From assembly GCF_000377665.1 (NCBI RefSeq), contig NZ_KB898650.1, forward strand, positions 62,001 through 126,000: a stretch of DNA of 64,000 nt, in the 5' to 3' direction. This DNA comes from Vreelandella zhanjiangensis DSM 21076. Lineage in GTDB: Bacteria > Pseudomonadota > Gammaproteobacteria > Pseudomonadales > Halomonadaceae. Numbering within the stretch: position 1 is the first letter of the stretch; every line of letters begins with the position of its first letter. The position numbers and the translations under genes were made by a program. Shown here one piece after another: positions 17,885 to 26,362 of the stretch. Below the pieces are notes generated by a model. The model had not been told where the DNA came from. It saw only the letters and a program-made list of their open reading frames with translations, and made no database searches.

Positions 17885-18031
17885 CTAGGTTCTATCTGAA
17901 AATTTGGCGAGCGAAGGCAAGACAAGGCAAAAATCGGCGAAGAAACGGAGTTTACAGGTTGTAAATGAGTATTCTGAGCCGATTTTTAACGCCGTATTGT
18001 CGAGCGTAGGCACTTTTCAGGCAGAACCTAG
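17885..18031. repeat. MITE-like palindromic repeat, 147 bp
   Basis: The ends are 18-base inverted repeats agreeing at 16 positions (17885-17902 and 18014-18031), each bounded by CTAG. Inside are nested arms: AAAAATCGGC at 17929-17938 with GCCGATTTTT at 17978-17987, and TTTACA (17951-17956) with TGTAAA (17960-17965). The whole element could fold into one long hairpin. No ORF is inside. Its right end overlaps the stop codon of the neighbouring phosphatase gene (18028-18030). No second copy was found by eye in this window. Confidence 0.7.
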
Positions 18032-18657
18032 CGCCCAATCCACTCAATAAAACTGGTTTCGCCCATCGCATGCTTTTCATGGCGCACACGGCTCATTGCA
18101 GCGTAGGGTAAATCCATCGCCAATACGCGCCCCAACGGCTGCTCAAGTACCTGGCGCAGCAGGCCGTTGCAGACAAACAGGTGGGCCACGACCAGCACAT
18201 GTTTACCGGGCGGATTGGCCAATAGATTGCGCCATACTTCAGCCAGCCGGTGATCAAAGGCGTCAATGGCTTCACCTTGCGGTGGTGAAACCGTCGCCGG
18301 GCTATTCCAGAAGGCGCTCATGGGGGCGGTGCCCTCCTCGCTGAATACCTCTGCGTGGGTTTTACCTTCCCACTTTCCCAGATGCAGCTCAGCAAGGTCA
18401 TCCTCGATCTGCACCGGCAGCTCAAACTCTTCACCCAGCCACAGCGCAAACTCACGGCAGCGCATTAACGGTGACGTCACCACCGCATCATAGGGTGGCC
18501 TGCCGTCGACGGTATGGCGCATCACGGCATCAGTGACCTGCTGCCAGCCGGTTTCACTTAGCGGATGGTCGGTGGTGCCGCGCAACATACGCCCGCCCAC
18601 GGGCTCACCGTGGCGCAATAAATCAATCGTCGTAACGCTTGCATCAGGAAAACGCAT
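18028..18657 (-). CDS. Histidine phosphatase family protein
   Basis: A 209-residue cytosolic protein of the phosphoglycerate mutase-like superfamily. The phosphoacceptor motif LLRHGEP is near the N-terminus (~13-19), the conserved catalytic acid lies in LHLGKWEGKTHAE and the second His in VLVVAHLFVCNGLL. CobC-type alpha-ribazole phosphatases and generic phosphatases share this layout. It is downstream of phnE on the same strand (52-base gap), so a role in phosphate release from an imported organophosphorus compound is possible but inferred. Its TAG stop lies within the end of the palindromic repeat. Confidence 0.85.
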   Translation of the reverse strand: MRFPDASVTTIDLLRHGEPVGGRMLRGTTDHPLSETGWQQVTDAVMRHTVDGRPPYDAVVTSPLMRCREFALWLGEEFELPVQIEDDLAELHLGKWEGKTHAEVFSEEGTAPMSAFWNSPATVSPPQGEAIDAFDHRLAEVWRNLLANPPGKHVLVVAHLFVCNGLLRQVLEQPLGRVLAMDLPYAAMSRVRHEKHAMGETSFIEWIGR

Positions 18658-18709
18658 CCTGGGTCCCTCATCTGGTACATGTCATTTAAAAGCTTGTCAT
18701 CAAACCGCT

Positions 18710-19525
18710 TTAAATAATCGCATGGCGCACGCGCGCGGATATCCACTCGGAAACCAGCACCGTCGCGAAGATCATCACAAAAATGACGCTGACCTGGTTC
18801 CAGGCGAGGGTATTGATCGACGCATTGAGCTGTAAGCCGATACCGCCAGCCCCGACCAGCCCCAGCACCGTGGATTCACGAATATTGATATCCCAGCGAT
18901 AAACGCTGATACCCGCGAACGCCGGCATGACCTGAGGAAGGACGCCATAGTTCATGATCTGCAAACGGCTGGCGCCGGTCGCGCTGATCGCTTCAACGGG
19001 CGTAGGGTGAATTTCTTCAATGGCCTCATAAAGCAGCTTGCCCACAAAACCGATAGAACGTAGCGCAATGGCAATAATGCCGGCCAAAACGCCCGGTCCC
19101 AAAATGGTGACCAAGAGCATCGCCCAAATCAGCGAATTGATAGAGCGTGACGAGACAATCACCATTAGCGCCAGACTACGCACCAGCGGGTGAGGCGTTG
19201 TGTTGCGCGCGGCGAGAAACGCTACGGGAAACGCCATCACAATACCCAGCGCCGTGCCGAGCGTGGCGATATTCAGAGTGTCCCACATCGGCTTCCAGAG
19301 GATGCTGGCGTACTCCCACTTGGGTGGCATCATCCGGCTGAGAAGATCACTCCCCTGGCGGCCGGCGTCTTCCACAAACACCCACATCGTATTGTCGGAA
19401 ATCACCTTCCAGCAAAGCAGGAACAGGCTGATTCCCAAAAGCCATGCGCCAAACTGCAGCCACTGAGCGCGCGTGGTACGCAGTCGCCAGACAGGTATCC
19501 CGTGTGGGGAAGTCGAAACAGGCAT
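18710..19525 (-). CDS. phnE: Phosphonate ABC transporter permease PhnE (second)
   Basis: A 271-residue inner-membrane permease with about six helices. The BPD_transp_1 EAA-type loop is present (EAISATGASRLQIMNYGVLPQVMP, given in part) and is followed by RESTVLGLVGAGGIGLQL, typical of PhnE. It would pair with the first PhnE (19557-20393) and the ATPase PhnC to import phosphonates, phosphite or phosphate esters bound by PhnD. The gap to the first phnE is 31 bases, within one operon. Confidence 0.93.
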   Translation of the reverse strand: MPVSTSPHGIPVWRLRTTRAQWLQFGAWLLGISLFLLCWKVISDNTMWVFVEDAGRQGSDLLSRMMPPKWEYASILWKPMWDTLNIATLGTALGIVMAFPVAFLAARNTTPHPLVRSLALMVIVSSRSINSLIWAMLLVTILGPGVLAGIIAIALRSIGFVGKLLYEAIEEIHPTPVEAISATGASRLQIMNYGVLPQVMPAFAGISVYRWDINIRESTVLGLVGAGGIGLQLNASINTLAWNQVSVIFVMIFATVLVSEWISARVRHAII

Positions 19526-19556
19526 ATCAGTTCTCCAAAATTACCCGGCCTGGGTA

Positions 19557-20393
19557 TTACTGCGTCCAACGGCGGACGTGGCTTGAGCTGTATTCACACA
19601 GCAGCACAATGGCGATGATGATCAGCAGGATGGCGGCCGAGGTATCGTACTCATAGCGGCTAAGCGATGTGTTCAGCGTGGCGCCTATACCGCCGGCGCC
19701 GACAATGCCGATTACTGACGACTCGCGGAAGTTGATATCCAAGCGGTACATGGAAAGCCCGATCAGGCGCGGCATGACTTGCGGCTGAATCGCGTGATTC
19801 ATGGTCTGCCACCAGCTGGCGCCGGTCGCCCGAACGGCTTCTACCTGACGCCAGTCAAGGTCTTCAATATCTTCCGCCAGCAGCTTGGCCATAAAGCCGA
19901 TGGTGGCAAACGCCAGCGTCAACATCCCGGCCAATGGCCCGAAGCCAAACATCACCACAAATAGAATCGCGATGATGATTTCCTGAAAGGTGCGCGATAC
20001 GGCGATGATGCTACGACACACCACGTAAACCGGCAGCGGCGCAATATTGCGCGCTGCACCCAGGCCCACAGGAATGGCCAGCATGACGCCGATAACGGTA
20101 GACGTCAGCGTCATAGTCAGGCTTTCGATCAGTCCGTCGACGATATCGCCGCTGCGGCTCATAAAATCAGGCTGAGCAAACGCGCCAATAAAGCGCAGGC
20201 CGCGGCTGGTGCCCTCGGCCACACGCGCCCAGTTAACCTCAACAGAGGCAAGCGCCAGAATTAAATACACCACGACGCCCAAAGCGATAGCCCAGCGTAA
20301 CCATTGGCGATGGATCAGCGGTAGCCTGCGCCACTGTCCTTGGCGGGCCGCCTGTTGGCGGGCGTCTAAATACGCCTCGGCGTGCTCACTCAT
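19557..20393 (-). CDS. phnE: Phosphonate ABC transporter permease PhnE (first)
   Basis: A 278-residue permease with a cytosolic N-terminus (~1-30) and about six membrane segments. It carries the coupling loop [21 protein letters not shown] (outline) and [18 protein letters not shown], matching the second PhnE closely, so the pair probably arose by duplication and forms a heterodimer. Its start overlaps the phnC stop by 4 bases, implying translational coupling. Confidence 0.93.
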   Translation of the reverse strand: MSEHAEAYLDARQQAARQGQWRRLPLIHRQWLRWAIALGVVVYLILALASVEVNWARVAEGTSRGLRFIGAFAQPDFMSRSGDIVDGLIESLTMTLTSTVIGVMLAIPVGLGAARNIAPLPVYVVCRSIIAVSRTFQEIIIAILFVVMFGFGPLAGMLTLAFATIGFMAKLLAEDIEDLDWRQVEAVRATGASWWQTMNHAIQPQVMPRLIGLSMYRLDINFRESSVIGIVGAGGIGATLNTSLSRYEYDTSAAILLIIIAIVLLCEYSSSHVRRWTQ

Positions 20394-21235
20394 GGCGCGA
20401 CTCCGCTCGCCATGGCGCCAGTAATATCCCGGCGCTCATACTGGGCAGGCGTGGGGTCGCTTTCAGGCTCATCAACCGACTCCGGCGACGTATCCCAATC
20501 CTCTTCACCGTAAATAGTGGTCAGGATATCGCTGGTCAGCTCGTCAGGGCGGCCATCAAACACGATCTGGCCGGCCCGTAGCCCCACAATCCGGTCGGCA
20601 AACTGCTGGGCAAGCGCCACATCATGGATATTGATGATCGTCGCCAATTCACGCTCAGCACACAGCTCGCGGATCAGACGCATAATCTGACGTGAGGTTT
20701 TGGGGTCAAGGCTTGCCGTGGGCTCATCCACCAGTAAAAGCTTGGGGCTCTGCAGCAGCGCTCGGGCGATGCCCACACGCTGGCGTTGGCCACCGGACAA
20801 TGCATCGGCGCGCTTATCGATGGCATGAGGCAGGCCTACCCGCTCAAGCAGACGAAAGGCTTCGGCGACGGCGTCCTGAGGATAGCGGCGCAGAAAGCTG
20901 CGCCAGAAGCCCACATAGCCAAGCCGCCCCGAAAGCACGTTTTCCATGACCGTGAGGCGGTCAACCAGCGCATATTCCTGAAAAATCATGCCCATTGAGC
21001 GGCGCGCCTTGCGCAGCCCACTACCTGAAAGACGGGTAAGCTCTACATCGTCCAGACGAATGCTGCCCTGGGTAGGTTCCACCAGGCGATTCACACAGCG
21101 AATCAGCGTACTTTTGCCCGCACCGGATGGTCCGATCAGCGCCATCACCTGCCCTTTGGGCAGCGTGAGTTCGATATCGGTGAGCGCACGATCTCCGGTG
21201 GGATAGCGCTTGGTAACGCCGCTGAGTGTCAACAT
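20390..21235 (-). CDS. phnC: Phosphonate ABC transporter ATPase PhnC
   Basis: A 281-residue ABC ATPase. Walker [10 protein letters not shown] (~35-43), Q-loop [14 protein letters not shown], signature [15 protein letters not shown], Walker [13 protein letters not shown] and a His switch are all intact. The [20 protein letters not shown] stretch is typical of PhnC. A ~40-residue acidic C-terminal tail ([15 protein letters not shown]) extends past the usual end. It powers uptake of the PhnD-bound ligand. phnD lies 80 bases upstream with a hairpin in the gap. Confidence 0.95.
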   Translation of the reverse strand: MLTLSGVTKRYPTGDRALTDIELTLPKGQVMALIGPSGAGKSTLIRCVNRLVEPTQGSIRLDDVELTRLSGSGLRKARRSMGMIFQEYALVDRLTVMENVLSGRLGYVGFWRSFLRRYPQDAVAEAFRLLERVGLPHAIDKRADALSGGQRQRVGIARALLQSPKLLLVDEPTASLDPKTSRQIMRLIRELCAERELATIINIHDVALAQQFADRIVGLRAGQIVFDGRPDELTSDILTTIYGEEDWDTSPESVDEPESDPTPAQYERRDITGAMASGVAP

Positions 21236-21261
21236 CGTTCTACCTCATATACATAATGTAA

Positions 21262-21289
21262 CGGCCAGAAGGGGTTAATCTCCTGGCCG
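21262..21289 (-). promoter_or_regulatory. Hairpin between phnD and phnC
   Basis: CGGCCAG (21262-21268) pairs with CTGGCCG (21283-21289) across a 14-base loop. It lies in the 80-base gap after the binding-protein gene, with no strong T-tract. It may stabilise the phnD mRNA or limit read-through into phnC. Confidence 0.5.
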
Positions 21290-21315
21290 AATGCCTGCAA
21301 AAATTATTGGCTTAC

Positions 21316-22281
21316 TCAGTCGCAGTCGTACGTCACGCCGTTGGCATCAGCGATAGTACGAATAACCGCCCACTGCTCTTCGTAGGTGATAGGGATGAAC
21401 TGTGCTTCACCGGAGTTGGCAAATTCTTCCTGCAGCGCAGAGCCTTCCCAGTCGTAGCTGAAGAACGCATCCTGAATTTTCTCAGCAAGCTCTGGGTTCA
21501 GGTTATGCGCCAGACCGTAGCCCGTGGTGGGAAAGGTTTCAGAGGTGTAAATAATCTCGTAGTCGCCTTCATTGACCACACCGCGGGCAATCATGCGCTT
21601 GCCTACCGAGTTGGCAATGGCGGCGGCGTCGTAGTCTTTATTCACTACGCCTAAAATGGAGTTATCGTGGGAACCGGAGAAAGCGGTCTCGAAATCTTCG
21701 CCAGCTTCCAGGCCATATTCAGAGCGCAACAGCGCGGAAGGCGCCCGGAATCCTGAGTTGGATGTCTCAGAAGTGAACGCCAGTTGGCGGCCTTCCAGAT
21801 CTTCAACCGATGCAATGCCGCTACCTGGGTAGGTGATAATTTCCATCTCGTAACCGAAGCTTCCGTCATCGGCGGCCATGATGGCAAACGGACGGAAACC
21901 GCCGCAGTTCACGGCAACCGGTACACCGCCGGTGTTAAAGCCTGCGACATGCAAACGGCCAGCACGCAGGGCTTCCTGCTGTGCAGCGTTGGACTGCACC
22001 GGGAAAAACTGGACTTTTTTGCCGGTCTCCTCACTCAGGTGATCGAGAAAATCAGCCCATACATCGGCGTAAACCGCCGGGTCTTCAACCGGGGTATAGG
22101 CAAAAATCAACGTATCGGGGTCGACCCACTGCGACTCGTCACTCGGCGTATCCGCCACCATATCGCCATCGTTATCCACGTAGCGCGTAGAAAGATCTGC
22201 TGAGGCATTGGCCGCTACCAGAGCAAAAGCACTGATGACAGCCGCGCTGATCAAAGTGCGGGGCAGAGACAAAGAGTGCAT
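21316..22281 (-). CDS. phnD: Phosphonate ABC transporter substrate-binding protein PhnD
   Basis: A 321-residue periplasmic protein with a signal peptide (cleavage near ASA-DLS). The fold is the PhnD class: LIFAYTPVEDPAVYADVWADF near the start of the mature protein, then the ligand-loop region RAGRLHVAGFNTGGVPVAVN and TSETSNSGFRAPSALL. Paralogues bind phosphonates, phosphite, hypophosphite or aminoethylphosphonate; the ligand here is not determinable by eye. It is the first gene of the operon, and a phased Pho-box array lies 50-88 bases upstream. Confidence 0.93.
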   Translation of the reverse strand: MHSLSLPRTLISAAVISAFALVAANASADLSTRYVDNDGDMVADTPSDESQWVDPDTLIFAYTPVEDPAVYADVWADFLDHLSEETGKKVQFFPVQSNAAQQEALRAGRLHVAGFNTGGVPVAVNCGGFRPFAIMAADDGSFGYEMEIITYPGSGIASVEDLEGRQLAFTSETSNSGFRAPSALLRSEYGLEAGEDFETAFSGSHDNSILGVVNKDYDAAAIANSVGKRMIARGVVNEGDYEIIYTSETFPTTGYGLAHNLNPELAEKIQDAFFSYDWEGSALQEEFANSGEAQFIPITYEEQWAVIRTIADANGVTYDCD

Positions 22282-22330
22282 AGATCACCTAATGTGTTGT
22301 TCGAAGATAGCGCTATCCTGCACACACAAG

Positions 22331-22369
22331 ATGACAACCCTAAGACACTCTAATGACTAATTAATGACG
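22331..22369 (-). promoter_or_regulatory. Tandem Pho box (four phased half-sites) upstream of phnD
   Basis: On the minus strand CGTCAT, AGTCAT, TGTCTT and TGTCAT occur at exact 11-base intervals (22369-22364, 22358-22353, 22347-22342, 22336-22331). This is the PhoB direct-repeat grammar: TGTCA half-sites, one helical turn apart. Two full Pho boxes are thus stacked ahead of a phosphonate uptake operon. PhoB control is inferred from this pattern. Confidence 0.8.
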
Positions 22370-22406
22370 CATCAGAAAAAAACGATAAAGATCAAAGCGC
22401 CTGGAA

Positions 22407-24143
22407 TTAGCAGGTGCGACGCTCCACAAACATGCTGTTACCTACGATCTTCTTGGCCTGATGCTTTAACTCTGAAAGCTGCGCGGCAATATCCAGTGCT
22501 TTGCAGGCGGCGGGTTCGATAACCGGTTTAACGGCAACAGAAACGCTTACAAAGGAAAAAAAGCTCACGCTGCCCTGACGGTTTTCAATCGAGATGCCGC
22601 CTTGTTCACGGTCACTATCCTCATAAAAGCCCGGAGCCATTACTTCAAACGAGTCCAGGATTTGCTGACATACGCTTTCCCAATGGCTTAACGGCAGCAG
22701 CATCATAAAATCATCGCCGCCAATATGGCCGATAAAGCCGCCCGCGGTATCTACCTGGGCCTGAAGCAAGCGGGATAAGGCAATAATGACATGATCGCCG
22801 CGAGCATAGCCGTACGCATCGTTAAACGCCTTGAAGTTATCCAGATCAACGTAGGCCGCGGCAAAGCCCTGCTCGGCGGCAAGATAATTGGTCAGCGTCT
22901 CATTGATCAGTATGTTACCTGGAAGCCCGGTGAGCGGATTGGCATGGCGTGCCTGACGCACCTGTATAGCGGTAATCTCACGCAGCAAATCAATGATGCT
23001 GCCCATCCCCAGGTAATCATCGTTGGCGTCCACAATCACGAAATCCTCCTGTTCGATGTCGTGACTGTCGGTTAACTGCTGGCTCAATACTTCAAGCGGG
23101 GTATCCGCATTGGCCACCAGCGGCTTGGCGTCCGCGATATCCCAGACGCGGCGCTTGGAATAGAGCGAATGGCTATACGGGTTGGTGAACAGGGTTAAAA
23201 AGGCGTTACGTCGCACTACCGCCATAGGCTTGCCGTTATCCACTACCGCGACACAGCGCAAGCTCGTGTTATTTCTAAACCGCTCGGCCAATATAGGCAC
23301 CGAGCAGTCGGGCGAGACGGGCTCAATCATGCGAAAGATAGAACGTGCCGTGCGCCCAGCAGGGCTAGATAGCTGGTGAGTGGCAGGCAGCAGGGTATGC
23401 AGCTGCAATGGCGGCTCAAAGCTTGGCCGGGCAAAATAGAACCCCTGCAGAAGCGCTAGGCTGCGATCCAGTTCCCACAGGCAGAGATGTTCAGCCGCGG
23501 TTTCCACACCCTCAGCTATCAGCTGGCAGTCGAGGCTACGCGCCACGTCTAGTATCGAGCGTAAAAACTCCCGCTTGGCGGGCTCCTGATCGATACCTGA
23601 AATAAAGTGCCGGTCGAGCTTGACGAAATCAGGGCGCAGCTCCGACCAGTGGCGCAAGCTAGAATGCCCTGCCCCGAGGTCATCAAGTGCCACCTTAAAC
23701 CCCATATCGCGGTAGTGATCGACCGCCTGGCGCATTAACTCGTAATCGTGAATCGGCACATGTTCGGTAAGCTCGATGACCACCCGTTCAGGCGGCAGCC
23801 CGCTTTCGCGGATAAACCCTAGCGTTAGCCCTTCCTCAAAATCGCGCTCAACGATAGTCAGCGGCATGACGTTTAAAAACAAAAGACCAGGAAGCTCAAG
23901 CGCAGCAAAGCGGCGAATGGCCAACCGCCTGCACAATAGATCCAACTCAACTAAAAGCCCCGCCTGCATAGCCACATCAAACAGGCGCAGCGGCGAATGA
24001 AGCGGCGACGTTTCAGGCCCGCGAATCAGCGCTTCGTAACCATAAATGGCCTGCTGGCTCGCATCCACGATGGGTTGAAACAACACATGCAGATCTTCTG
24101 CTTCAATAATGCGATTAAGCCAGTGTGCTTCTTGAGCGGTCAT
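22407..24143 (-). CDS. EAL/CBS/GGDEF-domain protein
   Basis: A 578-residue soluble protein with domains in reverse of the usual order: EAL first (~10-250, motif YEALIRGP and DDLGAGHSSLRHWSELRP), then a pair of CBS-type segments (~270-400, VVDNGKPMAVVRRNAFL), then a GGDEF domain (~405-560). The cyclase motif reads HIGGDDFMMLL, so the catalytic Glu is replaced by Asp; activity may be kept or weakened. Proteins with this order often act as c-di-GMP phosphodiesterases tuned by the other domains. It starts upstream of phnD on the same strand with a 125-base gap holding the Pho boxes, so it is a separate unit. Confidence 0.92.
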   Translation of the reverse strand: MTAQEAHWLNRIIEAEDLHVLFQPIVDASQQAIYGYEALIRGPETSPLHSPLRLFDVAMQAGLLVELDLLCRRLAIRRFAALELPGLLFLNVMPLTIVERDFEEGLTLGFIRESGLPPERVVIELTEHVPIHDYELMRQAVDHYRDMGFKVALDDLGAGHSSLRHWSELRPDFVKLDRHFISGIDQEPAKREFLRSILDVARSLDCQLIAEGVETAAEHLCLWELDRSLALLQGFYFARPSFEPPLQLHTLLPATHQLSSPAGRTARSIFRMIEPVSPDCSVPILAERFRNNTSLRCVAVVDNGKPMAVVRRNAFLTLFTNPYSHSLYSKRRVWDIADAKPLVANADTPLEVLSQQLTDSHDIEQEDFVIVDANDDYLGMGSIIDLLREITAIQVRQARHANPLTGLPGNILINETLTNYLAAEQGFAAAYVDLDNFKAFNDAYGYARGDHVIIALSRLLQAQVDTAGGFIGHIGGDDFMMLLPLSHWESVCQQILDSFEVMAPGFYEDSDREQGGISIENRQGSVSFFSFVSVSVAVKPVIEPAACKALDIAAQLSELKHQAKKIVGNSMFVERRTC

Positions 24144-24314
24144 ATGTGGGTTGCCTTATCAAACGTCATGAGGGCTATTTTTTTAAGACTATTTATAAAG
24201 GTTTTTAGTAATGACGATTTGCGCTCAGGCGTGAGTTCGGCAAGACAGCTCGTCTAGGAGCGTCATTAAAACGGCCTACAGGAGTGCGCATAACCAAAAT
24301 TCAATATCGACCTT

Positions 24315-24336
24315 AAAGCCTGTTAATAAAGGCTTT
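24315..24336 (-). terminator. Possible terminator after the PhoD-like gene
   Basis: AAAGCCT and AGGCTTT form a 7-bp stem around an 8-base loop, 78 bases after the PhoD-like stop on the minus strand. The tail beyond it (TTAAGG) is a weak T-tract. Confidence 0.4.
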
Positions 24337-24413
24337 TAACGCGAGCTTTCTTATCCGCCAGCGTGCGACATTTTTATGACATTGGTATGACGCTTAGCGG
24401 GCTAAAGATAGCC

Positions 24414-26333
24414 TTACTGCTGTAAATCAACGGGCGGTGGGAAGACGACATCGTTACCGTTGACATCCAGTTGGCGAATATCTACTGGACGACCCTCGTC
24501 ATCCAGTGTTACCAAGCCAATGCCGCTGGCATTCCATAGCCGTTCCCCGGCACTGGCTGCACTGGGGTCGCGGGGGTGAATACTCAGCTTACGGCGCTTG
24601 GTAAACCAGTTAAGCGGCGACCAGGGCGCGTAGAGCCAGCGGTTAAGCCGGTCAAAGGTGTTTAACAGCTGCACCGGGAAGGTATTCTTGATGCCGCTGG
24701 AGGTCACCTGCCATAAATGCGGCGCGCGCTTTTGGCGGCGAACAATAATGTCGTAGGCAAACGAGTAGTGCACATCGCCGGACAGAATCACGTAGTTGCC
24801 CGGCGTTTTTGAGTGCCGCCAGATTTGCAGCAGCACGTTGGCCGCCCCGCGGTGGGCCATCCAGTTTTCGGCGTCCACCACCAGCGGCTTGCCCACCCAG
24901 GTAAACAGCTTTTGAACGCCCTCGATCAGCTTTACTCCAAACATGGGCGCCGGCGAGACAATCACGGCGCTTTTACAGCCCAGCAGGGCCTGTTGCATTT
25001 CCATGAGCGCCTCCCAATCCATTAAACCGGAAGGATGTTTGGGGCTACGCTCGCTGCGCCAGCGGCGAGTACGGGTATCCAGCACAATCAAGGCAGGCGT
25101 GCCGGGCACCTGAAATTCCCAGCCCTGAAAGCGCAATAATCGCTCGATCAACGCATCCTGCTGACTAATCGAAAGCGGTCCTGTCTCATTCAATAACTCA
25201 GCTGCCTGCTCGATCAGCGGGTTGAGCTTATCCGGTGCATTGCCCCACCCCTGACACAGCAAATAGGCCACCAGCGCGTTGCCGATAATGCGTTTTGAAA
25301 ACGGATGACCGTAGGCGCAGCGTTCCCAATCGGCGGTCAGGTTCCAGTCGTCGGTGACATCGTGGTCATCAAAAATCATCAGGCTGGGCAGATGGGCCAA
25401 AAGCCTTGCGCACTGCGGTAAGCCTGCCACAAAGTCATCCACAATGGCCTGCTCCTGGCGGTAGTTCTCGGTGTCCTTGGCGTTAAGGGCAGGCTCATCA
25501 GGCGTCATGATCTGCCAGGGAACCGGCGACCAGACGAGACAATACATGGCAAGCATTTCCGCCAGCGTCATCAGATGATTAGACGCATTGGCCGAGGTGA
25601 ATACCGGCTTTTTCACCCCGCCAAAAAAACGCTCGCGCAAGGCCACGTTACTGGTGATATCGGGCAGCAGGGCTTCACGGCGGTAGTAGCTTTCAGGGGC
25701 AGCGTAAAGCGCCTGGCTATCCTTGACCGTCGCCCCCTCAAGCAGCTCGTCTACCAACCCCAAGCGCTCAATCAAGGTATGCGCGGCGCGCAGCATGGGG
25801 CCTGCCACATCATCCACATAGACCTGGTCGCCGGTCATCAGCAGCCACGCAGGCCATTCGGTAGGCGCTTGCTGCCTTTCGGATAGAAAGTGGTCAGCGC
25901 GCACTAGCCCATCGGCGCTGGAATGGTGAGGTTTACGGCACGAGCCGTGCATTAGCCGATGATGGCGCGAGGCGATGACAAATGCCGGGTAGGCCGCGCC
26001 TTCATAACATAGCCAGGGCGCCCAATCGGGCAGGGCCTGCCATTCGCCTTCCGTCGTTTGAACACGCAGGTCGTATTCAATGCGCTCGCCGGTGGGCAAC
26101 GCCTGGGGTAAGCGAACGTCAATCAGATAGATAAAAGCGTGTCGACCAATAGGCAGGCGCTGGTGATGGCCGTTTACATTAAACCGCTGCTCGTCGCGAT
26201 CCCCGGGGCGCAGTACCAACGACATCGCCAGTGGGCGCGAGGCAACCAGCCACATTACCAGGCGTGTAGGGCTAATACGCCGTAGCAGCGGGCCCACCAG
26301 CACATCAGGCAGTGCATTATCCACAGCGGTCAT
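24414..26333 (-). CDS. PhoD-like metallophosphoesterase
   Basis: A 639-residue protein of the alkaline phosphatase D-like family. Metal-site motifs are visible in order: LMTGDQVYVDDVAGP, LMIFDDHDVTDDWNLTADW and LSGDVHYSFAYD, with LIVLDTRTRRWRS between the last two. There is an N-terminal beta-sandwich region but no clear signal peptide, unlike secreted PhoD. It probably hydrolyses a phosphodiester. Its start is 29 bases from the stop of the histidine kinase gene on the same strand, so it may be the last gene of the two-component operon. No Pho box precedes it. Confidence 0.85.
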   Translation of the reverse strand: MTAVDNALPDVLVGPLLRRISPTRLVMWLVASRPLAMSLVLRPGDRDEQRFNVNGHHQRLPIGRHAFIYLIDVRLPQALPTGERIEYDLRVQTTEGEWQALPDWAPWLCYEGAAYPAFVIASRHHRLMHGSCRKPHHSSADGLVRADHFLSERQQAPTEWPAWLLMTGDQVYVDDVAGPMLRAAHTLIERLGLVDELLEGATVKDSQALYAAPESYYRREALLPDITSNVALRERFFGGVKKPVFTSANASNHLMTLAEMLAMYCLVWSPVPWQIMTPDEPALNAKDTENYRQEQAIVDDFVAGLPQCARLLAHLPSLMIFDDHDVTDDWNLTADWERCAYGHPFSKRIIGNALVAYLLCQGWGNAPDKLNPLIEQAAELLNETGPLSISQQDALIERLLRFQGWEFQVPGTPALIVLDTRTRRWRSERSPKHPSGLMDWEALMEMQQALLGCKSAVIVSPAPMFGVKLIEGVQKLFTWVGKPLVVDAENWMAHRGAANVLLQIWRHSKTPGNYVILSGDVHYSFAYDIIVRRQKRAPHLWQVTSSGIKNTFPVQLLNTFDRLNRWLYAPWSPLNWFTKRRKLSIHPRDPSAASAGERLWNASGIGLVTLDDEGRPVDIRQLDVNGNDVVFPPPVDLQQ

Positions 26334-26362
26334 AGCGTTCGCTCTTTATTAACCACGAGTTG

